Position numbers and translations under genes: made by a program
Shown here: positions 12,475 to 26,065 of the stretch, piece after piece
Numbering within the stretch: position 1 is the first letter of the stretch
Layout of the letters: each line of letters opens with the position of its first letter
Assembly: GCF_921293095.1 (NCBI RefSeq)
Contig: NC_060251.1
Span: forward strand, 97,388,566 to 97,452,565
DNA: 64,000 bases
From: Ischnura elegans
Taxonomy: Eukaryota; Arthropoda; Insecta; Odonata; Coenagrionidae
Direction: 5' to 3'
The notes under the pieces: generated by a model
Seen by the model: only the letters and a program-made list of their open reading frames with translations
Told to the model about the DNA's origin: nothing
Database searches by the model: none

Positions 12475-14517
12475 TTCAAACTCACCTCACCATCAGGAGG
12501 TACTAAATTAAACTCACAAATTTTTTCAAACATTTGTCTAACTAAAAGGACTGTGGGTATCTGAATCTCACTACGATACATAACTTTAAAAGTTAATAAT
12601 ATTTATTGATTTTCAATATTCAACGAAAGAATCGTTAACTATGATCCAGATCCTCACAAGCAAAGGTTTAAATAACTCATAATCAAGCTGAGAAAAGTTT
12701 TATTTTCACAAAAAAACACATTGTTCACTGATATGAGTGAAGTATGTATATCTCCGTCACAAGTGAGTTTCTTCATCACATTGCGAGCAATAAACCTCAT
12801 TATGGACCGAAACACGATCTCAAGTACAGAACAGGCACATAATTATTTTTAAAAAATTCCAACTAAGTTTCTTCAATTTGTTTTAATGAATATGTTAATA
12901 TCGATGATTTTTTTCCATATCATTGCCAAAAACTTCATAATAACCACATCATAAGAGCCTCTAAATATAACTAGCAGGCAGGTGCACAAATATATGGCAA
13001 ACAAGGACTGAGTACCTATATCTTGTCCAACACTACGAAACATATCGTAAGATAAATTACCTTTAAGCATTGTACGAACTAAATACCAACTATTTTACTC
13101 ATCTCCAGAAACCAAGGCTCCAATAGCAAAAAACCATGCTCAGAGAACGGCTTCATTTCACGGACACCGGACAGTTCAGTGTGAACAGTACATTCTCCAG
13201 TCAAATTCCGAGCAATCAACTTCATAATGAACAGAAACAGTGACTCAAAAATACAGCACAGAAATAAAATTGCTATTAGGTCCCTCCAATATTTCATAAT
13301 AAAGATTTAAAAAAAGAGAGAATTATTATCCCGGTTTATTACAATGCCCGCCATCGGAGTGACGACGGGGCGTCAATATGTAGATTAAAAGTGAAGTCTG
13401 GGAATTTACGGCGAGCGCGTCGCTACTACCAGTTTTATGAGGATCCCGAAACCACGACGCGTATGAAATATTTGCTCCTTTTTTTTTTACGGCATCCGCG
13501 ACAAAAATGATAAAAGTCAGACTAGAAATTTTCATATCACCCGTCAGTGGTGCAGGTTGATTAATATCCGGCGAATCAGTAGGCTCGTCACGAACAGAAG
13601 GTAATGGCATTGGGCTGCTGCTGCCACCTAAACGTGTATGAATGGAAGCTTCATTGCAGCCATGAAACGCTAATACAGCGATGGCGTTCAGAAAAATTCG
13701 TGCGAGAAGAGAAAAAAGACACCATATTTTCCCTTTTCTCCGCAGTGCGTCTTTTTTATGTGATGATTTTTTTCATTCGATTTTCAATTTATCTCAGGTC
13801 ATTTATCAGAACTCACTCATTTCTTTAAACACATTCGTTAAATAATTTACATGACTAACTACTTTCAGCCCTTTTATCAAAACGTGTCAAATGAAAATAA
13901 TATAAATGCGATAATACAAAAAAGGATGGAAAATGATTGGTTTCTTTCCCCCACCTCCCCCCCCCGTCTGTCTTTCTAAAAGTGAGGAGCGATATTCAAT
14001 CTTTCTCAGCCTCGTTTTCATATTTTCTCCGCTTGCATAGCGTAACACTGGCAGCTATTTCAATTTATACTTGTAAGATTACATCAAGCACTATTTCTTC
14101 ACAAATTAAATTTTCTTGGCCGCAATTGTGGCAAGGCAACAGCGATCTATAAGCCAATGTGTGATTAACCCAAGACACCTAGGCTTAAGGGAAACTTTGC
14201 CAATATACCACCGACCGCTATATCGAAGCAAGGATAACGCTCTCGCCTACATTGCGGTTAAGACATGACCACAATAGCCAATCGCGATACCACAGGGCTA
14301 ATTACATATATAGCAACCTATTGGTAATACTCGCACGCACCTCTGCAAAGAAAAATTATATTCCAACCGAAATATCGCTTACTCCTAATTTGACCGTCGG
14401 TTGGTAAGGTTACGAGCGAAAATGCAGAAGTGGATAATGCACTTATAAATAAATTCGAAAAAAATGTACTTGTTGCTGATTTAAAAGAATTGACAACCAA
14501 CATGAAATTTTGCTTGA
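12475..14517. other. Non-coding flank
   Basis: No gene or repeat recognised. Short open frames on both strands appear random. Confidence 0.35.
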
Positions 14518-14720
14518 AATAATTATTTGCCTTTGGTGGGATTCGAACTCGGATTTCTCGGTTGCCGATAAGGTATGATACATGACACACAGATTATTAT
14601 TGTAAGTACTCTACCGATTAAGGTAGGGTTCCATGGATTACTTAAGAAGAATTCTGGCAGCCTCACTTTCCTTCATGTACTTAACTTTCCTTCATGTATT
14701 AAAACTAATATAGGCGATTA
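14518..14720 (-). mobile_element. Second tRNA-derived SINE-like family, minus strand
   Basis: Read on the minus strand, an A-box-like segment (TTAATCGGTAGAGTACT) is followed about 60 nt later by a B-box-like segment (GAGTTCGAATCCCACC) and then AAATAATTATTT. The phrase around CTACCGATTAAGGTAG (plus strand) recurs near 25050 and 54670, and the B-box half recurs near 14860 and 16460. It is too degenerate and interrupted for a functional tRNA gene; SINE origin is inference. Confidence 0.5.
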
Positions 14721-14844
14721 AAAATAATAAGCGCCAAGATTTCACTCAGCAGCGATGGATTGCGTACAAAATCGGTGACTGATGTTGATCTAGAAGATGA
14801 TGACTTATCTAGAGAATCTACAACCAATATAATTTTTGCCTTAA

Positions 14845-14905
14845 AATAATTATTTGGCTTTGCCAGAATTCGAACCCGAATCTCTCAATCTTCCGAAGTT
14901 TTTTT
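14845..14905 (-). repeat. Partial copy of the tRNA-like B-box half
   Basis: ATAATTATTTGGCTTTGCC followed by GAATTCGAACCCGAATC parallels 14518-14560 in the same orientation. Only the 3' half of the tRNA-like unit is visible. Confidence 0.45.
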
Positions 14906-16012
14906 CCCTTCTAGCCCACTGTGCGACGGAGCGAAGCACTCCATATATCAAGTTACTTTCTACGCAATCAAGGGCGCGGGTGCAAATTTTAGTGGTCATA
15001 ATACTGGAATTCCTCACATAACATCCGATTCACGAGGTAATAAAAGCATTCTCCACCATCAAGCATCACAAAAGAAGAAATTATGTATTAAAACGAATAA
15101 AGCGGTCCAATATTCCCAGAAATGTTCGAAAATACGATCAACTTCACCCTGAGATACCGAGGAAGTGATGAAATGTATATCAGATATAACCTTTACTAAT
15201 TAGGTCTCTACCGGCAAGCCATAAAAACAATGACTATTCAGGTTTCAATACAAATAAAATTTTACGTATTTCCAGAGAAATTTACTCCAAAACAAAGTAA
15301 GCCCAAGATATGTTTTTCATTTGTAACAAGGATATCGATCCTCTTCCGATACTTTTAACCTGTAATAATAAAAAAGTGATGTTTTGAAATTTTCTTCCAT
15401 GTTATAAAAAATTCTCACACAAAAATATTAACTAATTAGACATACTTTAACAGTTGAAAACATAATGACTCCCACGTAAGTCATATCAAATATATTATGA
15501 CAAATACACGATGCATGTGGGATGGTAATTCATTGGGGTTCCCCAGGAGTATTGTAAAGTCAATATTTTCAACGGTCCATTTTTTTTTAGAACAATGGTC
15601 CCCCTGAATGGCAAATGTATCAAATTTTCGAAGGGATCACAGAAAGGAGTGTCATACACATTTATCATTTTAATCAATAACTTCAGTTACAAAACACAAG
15701 TCAAATTTCATTTGGAACGCCCACCCGTGGAATTGTTGAGCGTTTACAATATTACAATGAATTGATAAAATAAGTTTCGCGGGCCAAAACATGCATAATT
15801 ATAGGTCAAAAGCTACCCTTCTCGATTTAAAATGAAACACCCAACCGATGTAAAGAAAAATCTTCATAAACCATTCCAATTTTAAAACCTTTGCGGTCAC
15901 AGAAGAAATCATAATCGTTGCAGAAACTGAAACTGTACGGGTTGAAGTAAATTAGTGCGTAATCAGAAAAAAAGATTTAAGTGGACACTTTGAGCCAAAA
16001 GCCTTTAATTAA

Positions 16013-16315
16013 AATGGGGATCGGGTTTGTGCTGTGGCTAGAGTGTTGGCTTCCCACCCCGTGGTCTCGAGTTCAAATCTCAGCAGTGGTAGAGAATTCT
16101 TACAGACTGCCCTATCCTTGCTTGAACAACGTGTGGAGGACATTTCAAGCGTAACACTCCGTCCGTCGAATGGGGTGTTAAGGCGTGTTCCCCTTGGCGC
16201 CTTTTGTTAAGAGCAGAAGCTGAATTTCCCTGAACCCTTCCTTACCTACCCTTCCCACATAGCGCAAATGACCTCAGTTTCCTCTTCCCAAAACCACAAC
16301 ATATCCTATATATTA
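16013..16315 (+). mobile_element. tRNA-derived SINE, older copy
   Basis: It aligns along its length with the SINE at 12155-12462: tRNA-like head (GTGGCTAGAGTGTTGGC, GAGTTCAAATC), body (CACTCCGTCCGTCGAATGGG) and the GCGCAAATGACCTCAG segment. It is more diverged, with small deletions, and no clean target duplication was seen. Confidence 0.8.
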
Positions 16316-16440
16316 TCATATTAAAGTATTCCTTTACTGGTAAGGTTTTCATGATTCTCTTTCCTCTCAGTTATCGATCCGTCCATATTCTGACTCTTAT
16401 CTCTCCTAAACCATAACACACCAAGAATCAATTTGCCATG

Positions 16441-16512
16441 AAAAAACATTTGGCTTGGTCGGGATTCAAACCCGGATCTCCCGTTTGATGGATCAGTTAT
16501 ACCACAAAGCCA
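16441..16512 (-). pseudogene. tRNA-like sequence (tRNA pseudogene or SINE head)
   Basis: On the minus strand, GGCTTTG...CCAAGCC can pair as a partial acceptor stem, and CCGGGTTTGAATCCCG forms a T-arm. The unit is only about 60 nt long and lacks a regular anticodon arm, so it is not a credible functional tRNA. Confidence 0.45.
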
Positions 16513-17985
16513 TCTTCTTTCATAACGAATTTCAGACTTGGTTTTGCCGAAGAAGGTGTTGACGTCTTTCTTCCTCTTCCCCTTTCGTAATTGTCCACGT
16601 TTCCACACCCTAAAGCGCAACACTCGAGTCTCTTCACTTAAAATTTTTCTCATAGCAATTCTTGTATTTTTCACCGCCGTTCAGGCGGCAGGATTCGAAA
16701 TATTTCACTCTTCACTAGCTTTTCTCTTTCCTCTTACCTTACGATCTTGCCATGAATGGACATGAATAGGAATGCTCTTTCCTATTCATGAATGCCACCT
16801 AAGCTGACGCAATTCCCTTTCTCTTGTTATTTTCTGTAACTTCTAACGTGAAATACATTGTCTCAATGATTGCACTGTCTCCTTAATGACGAAGATATAG
16901 TGTAAACATAATTTCTTTTTCAAGATTATTTTACAACAAAATGCAATTGAATCAAGTTATTGAGCTAGTTATTACTAGAAGCGCCTTTAAATCGCCTAGA
17001 ATGCAGCAAGTATCACTTATTTCCCCATTATTCGCATCACTACAGTAGTATAAACTACAGCCACTTTCAAAAGTTTTAGGACAAAGTTTGCGGAGCCACT
17101 TCTACTTCTCAAGGAAATTCAGTTTCCTTCACTCCTTTTGCTATATTTGGCTATATAACGAAAATATTTCGTTAGTGCATTAAGATATACATTGCAGAGA
17201 ATTTAAAATGATTAGATACCTGTAAATAAATTAAAACGAGTGAAAAAGCTGAAAAAATATGAGTAAATTACCCCACGACGAGGACCCGATCTCTAAAACT
17301 TAACTAACTTGTAGCACACATTATCCATCAGGCCATCGCAGAATCTGGTAATGCTAGGGTTATAACACGCAAGGTACAAAACAACAGTGAAAATCGGGTA
17401 AAGTACGCAGTAAATGCACATGAAATAATTATTAAATCTGACATAAGTCAAAATAGAATTATAAATATGTAGTAATGAAGTAACTCATCCCATTGATTGC
17501 ATCTATCTTCACACACAAACTAAATATATGCGACGTGTAGCCAAAGACAGCACAAGGTATAAGGGAAAATAAATTTCCTTCAGAAGTAGGGGAAGCGCCA
17601 AAAACTTAGCCCTAAAACTTTAAAAAGTGAAGTACATTTTGAAATAAATCTTACTCCAGGGATTATTTTCTGGAGCTAACGTTCTCCATAAAATTTGATA
17701 CGATTACTAAACATAGTGTGCTTCAACCTGTAGCTGAAAGAAAGGCAAAGATTCTGATACGCTCATTTTTGACCCAACAATGAATCATTCTCATTTTTAA
17801 GGAATCATCAACAACCACCAAGACCCATCAACCTATTCGCCAGATAGGCGCGGAACGAAATTTTATTCGGATGCCCGGTACGGAAGAGATAACGCAATAA
17901 ATTCATTCCGGAGAGTGTTAAAACCCATGAAATATTCACATCCTCTTCCTCTTTTCCAAGAGGTCAAAGCGCCATAAGGAAAATG
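16513..17985. other. Non-coding flank
   Basis: No gene or element recognised. Confidence 0.35.
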
Positions 17986-17989
17986 GTTG

Positions 17990-18445
17990 CGTGAGCACAG
18001 CATTCATTTGTTTCCCGTTTAATTGGCTTTCGACAGCGCTGCCGAGGGTGCGAAATGTGCCGGAGCACCAAAAAAAATAGAAATGCATAGCGTTTAATTT
18101 TTTCGTTTTTCTTTCTTTTTCTTTCGGAAAGACCAAAGGGATTGAATTATATCCCATAGGATGCATGCATGCATAAAAGGCTGATTTTTGTTGCCACCTC
18201 GGTCGCATTTGATTCGGTTTCCAAAAATGTCCGCGAAGCAGTGATGATTGCAATGAGATCCACTATTTTCCATTATTTTGCAGTTATGATGTTTGTCTTT
18301 GCAAAGAATAGCATTGAATAGTAATGAATTCGATAGATCGCATCATCATGTGCATAAATTTTGATTTACACCACTAATTATACCTTATTTCCGGGTGATA
18401 CACGGATCACTTTGACCGTCGGCGACGCGAGTGGCGACTTTAGTA
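17990..18445 (+). repeat. Dispersed repeat, left copy
   Basis: About 18137-18445 recurs, inverted, at about 49525-49800; shared phrases include CTCGGTCGCATTT, CAAAAATGTCC and AATAGCATTGAA. The adjacent part 17990-18130 recurs in direct orientation at 18585-18725 (CATTCATTTGTTTCCCGTTT). No coding sequence was found. It is probably a decayed transposable element. Confidence 0.65.
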
Positions 18446-18584
18446 ACCACATTTGATTCGGGGTGAATGACAACACTTATAGTATATAACACTATGAGGA
18501 CGGACGACACTTAAGAAGAACACTATATAACACTAACTTTAAAACTTGAGGATTCTCTATTGCAATATTGGCGATGAAAATGAT

Positions 18585-18725
18585 GGCGTGAGCATAGCAT
18601 TCATTTGTTTCCCGTTTAATTGGCTTTTGACAGCGCCGCTTGGGGCGCGAAATGTGCAGGAGCACAAAAAAATAATTGCGCTATCTTTTTTCGTTTTTCT
18701 TTTTTTCTTCTCTTTCGGAAAGACC
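18585..18725 (+). repeat. Direct repeat of 17990-18130
   Basis: GTGAGCATAGCATTCATTTG followed by CCCGTTTAATTGGCTT matches the 17990 copy with a few changes. Confidence 0.65.
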
Positions 18726-21700
18726 TTTCTCGCACGTATTGCCGAGTCATCGCGGCCGCTCAGTTTGTTCGGCACTCAACCATATGGCGATGCTAATCAC
18801 ACCGAAAGGCATGGCCCACTCCGTTGCCCGGGCGAAAAGCGTAAACATTCCCGATAAACGAGTTAGCCGCTCTTACGAACAGGAAGCAGCAGCGCTTTCG
18901 GACATTCTCACGACTATTCGAGAGGTTGCTAAAAAAAAAAGACGATGCTTCATCAAAGTACGGACACAGCAAAGTCCCATCAGAAACAAATTAATCACAC
19001 CAAGATGCACTCAAAACTATAAGATGAGGTAATAGGTAATATCGATTGAGTGGAATTTCTCTGTCACTTGATAGGGAACGAAATGTAATTTTTCTCTTTT
19101 TTAACCATTTAATGAAGTCTCGTTTAGTGATGAGACTACTCTAATTTGTTAACAATGAGTGAAAATTTGCATTTCAAAGCGGTATAACATGGTATTGGAA
19201 GAAGGCGACGGACAGATGAGGTCATTAGCGCCAAAACAGAATGGTAGGAAAAGGTAGGTGGAGGGAAACCTAAGTGATTGCGAAGACCATGACTTTGCTC
19301 TAACTCGGACCTGTTCAAGAGTGAATAAAAGAACTTAATATTGCAAATAGAGATTAAAAGTCACTGAGTCAGGCGAGGTACAGTGGAATGACATCTTGAG
19401 TTAATGAAAAAGATTAGCAATTCTTTTCCATAAATTGATTAATTAACCAAGTTTTTCCACCATTAGAACATTCACGAATAGTGTAAAATTGTTCAGTTTT
19501 GGAGCTAAGGCAAGTAGTAAAAATTAAGATCCAGACTTAAACAATGTCACATTGTACTTGAGAATGACCTAACGGTAGAAACGCGTCGTACGTTACTCAA
19601 TCAATTTGTATTGAAGTGAAATCTTTTTTTAATTAACCAAACACGAGGAAAATCTGTTTTAAAAGTCCGCATTACTTCCTGCTTAACGTTTCGTATTTGG
19701 CCAGAAAGTAGTTAGTCAAGTAAATAATTTCACAAATGTGCGTATAAAATGAGTGCGTACTGGTAAATAACTTTATATAAATTTTAAATCAAATGAAAAA
19801 AATGATAACTTTAAAAAAAATACGCACTACGGAGAAGAAGAAAAATAAGGTAAGTGTATGTTTTTTTCTTCTCGCATGAGTTCTTCAACAACATCGTTCT
19901 ATTTGCGTTCCATGACTACAGTGAAAACCATGGTAACCTGCGTAATTTACAACAAAAAAAAACTCTACAACGGCATTCATCTGTTTCCAATAGTTAAAAA
20001 CACAGTAAATTGCAGACTTACAAAACGCCATAAAAGATCGCATTGATTCGCTTGCTGGTGTGAAAGAAAAAAAAACAGTCCTCTTCCAAGGATATCCGAA
20101 GCAAGAAGACCAGACACTTTCCTTTCGCCCTCCTCGCAGGGGCATAAAAATCATTTTTAAGGCCGTGGATCCAGTTGACGCAGAGGGAGAGAGCGGAGGA
20201 TGATGGGAAGAGGAAAACTTTCGGCTTTATCTGAAACCACTCGAACAAAAAGGGATCAGTCTGCCGAACACTTTCATGGGCACTAAAGAGAGTGTCCCTG
20301 GCGATATAGCGGATGGGGGAGAAAAAAAATATAAAAGGGGGGATTCGGTCCGCGGATCCGTTCTTTTTCCCCTCCTCACAAATTGACTCAGATTCTCCGC
20401 GCCAACAGAGCCATAAATCTCTCGGATCCGATCCTCTTTTCTCCTCCTTCTCCTTTTTCATCCACATCTCTCGTGCCTCTTGCATATACGTATATCCTTC
20501 CTAAAGAACTGTACGAGGGGAAGAAGTAATCCCAAGTCGATAAGAGGAAGACGCAAACGGCAGCCTTACTTTTGAGCAGACACATATGCCAATACTCCAA
20601 TTCTGTGCTTTCAGAGTAAATTAAGATATAAAAATGGGGGAAAATCGAAGAGAATAAAAAAACACGACTGCCGATCGTTCATATTTATTTTTCAAGCATT
20701 CTACCCATTCAGTTAGCTTTATCACCTTTGACCGATGTACCCTCTCGAGTAGTCCCCGCCCGCAGATCCAAACGGGGTATTAGATTACCTCCGGCATGTT
20801 TTACCTGAGAGATTTCCATGTCTGATTAGTTATGGTAACTGCGACTGAATGGAATAATAATGTGGTTTCCCCTTGACTTCCACATCGTAGTAGTATGGCC
20901 GTTAAAGTAAATGTTACCACGCCCGTTGTGAATTGTGTGCCACTGTACCGTATAATGTGGTCTCCACCTTCGCACATATGGAGAATAGCTCTCCCCCGGT
21001 TGATGTGAGGCATTATTGCATAGTAGTCATACAAAAACCTAAAATTTGGAAACATTTTTTACTCCTATTTTGTCCAATAACCTTTAGGTGTTTCAGTTCT
21101 CTCAATGGCACGGTAGGTGGGTTTTTGTTCAGTCATTTTGCCTAACTAAAACTACAATGCAGATTCGGAAAAAGCTGCCACAAGAATAGTTTGGTTGAAA
21201 AATAGTCAACTTCAACGTTCAAGTTTTTCTCCCACCACGTGAGGAAATCTTTCTCAAAGGCTGGGTCTCAGTAAACAATTACTCAATAACATTCTTAACC
21301 GTATGATACAGCCTTTAGGCGAAACAATCTCCAATTTTCAAACCTAATTATAAACAATGCATGTTGCTGAATGCCAATATCTTCAGGGAGAGTTACGGAA
21401 TAAGACACGGAAAACATCATTTTAGATCACAATTACATTTCTAGGGCTGAGAGAATCGATAGATTAATATAGATATTTTGCCGCACGCATAGGTATGGGA
21501 TTTCATTTATCCTCCGAAAAATAAAGGACTTTAATAAATGCTGGGAGGAATGTCGTTAGAGCAATTCCGTTTAATTCGGTAACAGCTGTTATCCTGCGAT
21601 GATTATCGAGGTGGCTTGAGGGTCAGTATTAAGATGTAGACGAATTCAGAATCCACGAAGAAAGAGATTTTATGATTTTCGTCGAATCTACCTATTTGTC

Positions 21701-24700
21701 AGTATTTCAGCACTAAACATATTCTAATTCCTACAGTGATACAAGTACTAGGTAGGATTTCCGATGCTGGTCTCATCTCAACATAGCTAAGCTACGTTAA
21801 GCGCGCGCGTAAGAGATACGTTAACACGTATCTCAAAAATAGCAACTTTTCAGAAGAGCAAAAGAAACGATTTATATTTTTAATTGCACAGTGAAATTAA
21901 AAACCAAAAATTCATGAAAATGAAAAAGTAGCATACATTTGCAAACAAAGAGTTGTTTTTTGCTTGAATTTCATTTTTTAAATGTCATTATACTTTGTTT
22001 AAGACACCTGTCTCAAATCGGCCAATTTTTGAGACACATGTTGTTAGAACTTAGTCATCGATATGGTGAAATACGAACACTAAATGGTGAAATCGAACTA
22101 AAAAACGAAAGATTAAAGAACTTTGCAATTGTGACCATACAAACCTTTGATACACATAGCCCACAAGCGTCCACAGGGCATTGTCAATTTTTGACGTGGC
22201 TCCAGTTCAATTCCTCACGGGAACACTTAGGGGGAAAATTTAAGCCCAGAAGCTCGCGTCAAGTCAAAACCAATTTCGCAGAGATGGATTAGCACACACG
22301 CTCTTCCCCATCCCCACTGCCGGCACTTAATAACTAGTTGAGTGAATTAGACCGTGCAGTGAGCTGGATACGACGCCAGAGAATTATGAAGGGGAGAGAA
22401 GAAGAAACCCAGTCGGCTGCCACGTAGTTGTTACAAAATTTCCCAAATTCAAATTCCCAGAAGCTTTCCATGATATATCTCTCCAAAAACTATCGATTCC
22501 AAATGTCCAATTGAGCTTTTTACACTCTCCTCCCGATTAGTTACCTAATATTTTTGAAAATTAAGTATCGATAAAATTTTGGAAAAACATCAGATCTGGT
22601 GTTTTGAAAATTCAAGCGAAATTTATTGTAATTTATTGATTGGTGAAAATTGGTTTGTAATCAAATAGCTTAGTGATAATTAGTGAGCAAGAATATCTCT
22701 TTACAAGGAAAATAAGTGACACATATTTTCCTGTGAACAGCTGGTAATGTTTTCTTTATTCCTTATATTTTCACTTTTAATTTGTTACAAAATGTGTGTA
22801 AAGCCTTTTAAATTTTACAGCAATATTGTTTATCATATTTTGATGAAGCCATTAGAATGAAAAAACAAAGTTCCAAAGCTTTTACCTTATAATTTTTAAA
22901 TAAACATAAATAAATTATGCAATAAACTCCAAGAAATAAAGCTAAGATTAAAAACGCACTTCAGTTCTTTTCAAGAATTATCTTTTACAATAAATAGTAA
23001 AACAGTAACTTGTATAGTAAATTTATCGGAGTAGCCAGCATCACTATCAAATTTTCTCCGCGAGAAACATAGCAAATCAGAGCAGGCAAACGATAGTGCA
23101 TCTGAAATCTACTGGAATTCAGAGGACATATCAAGTATTTAACGATAAAATATAAAAAAAATTATGCGCAATGCGATGCTATAGGAACAATGAAATAAGC
23201 CTGACCTGTAACAATATTATTACCTACAGAGAAGAAGAGTTTTGCGCAAAGGAAGGAGGAAAAAGCCATGACCGACCACTACTGGACCATGAAGTGTATC
23301 CACATTTGATGACCGCTCAGTTATCCCGCTAACAAAAGACCTGGAAAACTCTCAGCCCTCAATTCCCTCACGCTCAATCTAACAAACTAGCTTCGGCCAA
23401 AATGGAAACATTTTTTTCTAAGGTTCCCGCTTCAAGAATTAGCGGAATAAAACATTCCCTTCTCGTGCGTTTACTTACTTATTCGTTCTGGAGTAGAGAT
23501 GAACAATTAAATATTTTTTATAATAATAATAATTTTATTCCTCTTAATACCAATAGTACTTGAAGAATACGTAAACAAACAATAGGAATTAGACACCATT
23601 TGAGACTTTCGCCACAATTTCAGATCGATGACTCACTCATACAAAAATACATTTTTAATTCACCTGTGCTTCATTCATTTTTCTTAACTTACCCTGAACT
23701 GCTGTTGTACAAAAAACAAACCGTATTCAGCGTAGACAGAAATAAATTAATAAATCCAATTTGTAAGGTGATAATATGAATAAAGCCATATCATGAATAT
23801 GATATGAGGCCTATGTCGCAAACGCTACGGTTACTCATCATTAAATTTCATTTAATATAGTAGCACAAAAAAAAGCAGGATATTCTATTTTAATGCGTAA
23901 ATAAATGGAAAATTTGCCTCCAATATCTGGAGAAAAATTGCCCGATGATCTTAATTTTCCTGCTTCCTTTAAAATGAGGGGGTGAGAAGCCAAGGGGTCC
24001 AAGTGTATTTTTTCAAAACAGAGTGAGTTACAGAAATTAGGCAAAAAAAACAAACGAAATCAACTAGATATTTCGTAGTGCATTTAATTTTCTACTCAAT
24101 ATCAGCACAGAACAGCTAATCAGCCGTATTCCTTGGACACCAAGGGTTTGCATATCTGTTTTATCAATTTATGTACTTAACTCTGTTAAGAAGGAAAATC
24201 ACTTGTTTGGCTTCTCACCCTCTCATATTACAATTAGGAAATCATTTTATCATTGAATAAAGGTACATTGTAGGACTTACAACTTACAATGGCTCCCATA
24301 TATATTGCTTACTGGCTGTATGCGGCGGATTTTTAGGGTTGCTCAGTAAAAGTTCGCAATATTATGAATAAACGAGCGTGCTGCGCCCGCTCCCAGCGGG
24401 ATTCCCCCGCTCTTTTCAATGCAGGTCCACAGAGGGATAGGCGCGTTTCTAATTTTAAAATGTAGAAAAAAGGCAGGGTCTTATTTACAAATTTAATTGG
24501 AATGTACATGTACAAATGGAGGTCAGAGGACTTCTTTAGACACAACATTGGAAGCAATTACACTATCCTCTGTTAAACGCACATGATGACACTTACTTAC
24601 GTATCAACAGGAGACTTGAACGTGGAATCAGCCGCATTTTGATAAAAGTTATTTAAAGAATGCGAGATATTGCTGCAAATGAACAAATGTATCAGTTCTT

Positions 24701-25027
24701 GCGCCGTTAACGTCAGGAATATTTACCGGTTTTTGTTTTTTTTTGTTTTTTTTTATTATTTAAAAACCAATTTTAGGAAACAATAGCAATATTTAGAAGG
24801 TAAGATATGCCGTCGCATGTTTTCTGATAAATTCTGTGCATTTTGGTACCTCATTTGTAGAGTTTGGTTGCGTATAAGTTGAGAAAAAGGTATCTATACA
24901 GTAAAAATAATATAGAAGATGGATGGTATGCGCCTGCCATTAAGATGATGCTACTCGTATGCGTAAACGTTATGAGTGTCGCCTGCACATACGGGGCCGT
25001 GAAGCTGCCTGCGAAGGTGCTGGTACA
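18726..25027. other. Long non-coding flank
   Basis: No gene recognised in about 6.3 kb. Open frames up to about 155 codons (for example 20018-20485, minus) have low-complexity composition and no domain signature; I regard them as chance. Confidence 0.35.
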
Positions 25028-25137
25028 ACGTACTGGGATAGCATTAAGTATTCTACCGATTAAGGTAGGTTTCCATGGAGTATTCGAGAAGCGATCTGGG
25101 AGCCTCCCTTTCCTTCCAGCACTGCCTATTGGTATTT
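25028..25137. repeat. Copy of the CTACCGATTAAGGTAG repeat
   Basis: TATTCTACCGATTAAGGTAG followed by TTTCCATGGAGTATTCGAGA and CCTCCCTTTCCTTCC matches the upstream part of the element at 14600-14700 and a third copy at 54665-54735. Confidence 0.6.
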
Positions 25138-25204
25138 AATCTTCTACGCAGAATGAAAAATACAAAAAAACTCTAATAAATTGTAAATACACCGTTTGAT
25201 TATT

Positions 25205-25775
25205 CAATGTCAATGCCGCCATCATCACAGTTTTCTATGCTGCTGTTATTTTTTACATATCCAGCTGAATTAGCAAATAGAAATGATTATCTCATTCAGC
25301 CCGTGAAATAAAAATAAGTATCGAAAATTTTAACAAATCATTACGGTCTATATCAACTTTGGCCCCGTTTTTTATGTACCCAGCTGAATTAGAGAGTAGG
25401 GAATTCAAAATAAGCATCGAAAATACTAACGAACTTTTAGTGTTTCTATGCGTCTATGTTGCCCCTATTTTCATCCGCTCATCATCACGGTTGCCTATGC
25501 TGCTGTCATTTTTTTATAGATCCAGCTGAAATTGCCAAAAGAATTGAAGAATTGATAGTCTCATTCCGTTACTCGAACTCAAAATAAGACTTGCGAATTC
25601 TAACGAATTATTAGACTTAAAAAGTCAATGTCACCGTAATTGCTTATCATCATAGTTGGCTATACTGCTATCATTTTTTTATAAATGCAGCTGTATATGC
25701 CATTAGAATTGATTTTCTCATTATGTCCTACGATTATAAAATAAGTATTGAAATTTTTAACAATTATGAGAGCTG
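25205..25775. repeat. Diverged tandem repeat, about four units
   Basis: The cassette of a CATCATCACAG-like segment, CTATGCTGCTGT, ATTTTTT, CCAGCTGAATTAG and AATAAGTATCGAAAATTTTAAC recurs at about 25215, 25365, 25490 and 25645 with substitutions and indels. Unit length is variable (about 130-170 bp). Confidence 0.6.
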
Positions 25776-26065
25776 TCGTCGTTGTCGCCCATATACCTTG
25801 TCATTAAAATTATCTATGCAAAACCGAGAACCAGATGAAAGTGCAACATTCTCACAAATTTTGTCTGTAGATTTTCGCAGCTTCTTTCATCTTGCAGGTG
25901 AGTTCTTTTCCCTTGAAAACGCTCCCAGTAGTAGGAGTAAAACGTCGAGCAGAAAATGTTACCAACACAGTATTTCCCGAAAGGAACTTACCAGATTCTC
26001 ATAATGTCATTATATTTTTTAGTGTATCTCAATTGTATCTCAAAGGTCAATTAAAATTTAATTAA

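Noticed and set aside
16441..16512. Functional tRNA gene on the minus strand
   Set aside because: Only about 60 nt, with no regular anticodon arm.
20018..20485. 155-codon minus-strand open frame in the left flank
   Set aside because: Low-complexity Phe/Ser/Lys content, no domain, overlapping frames on both strands.
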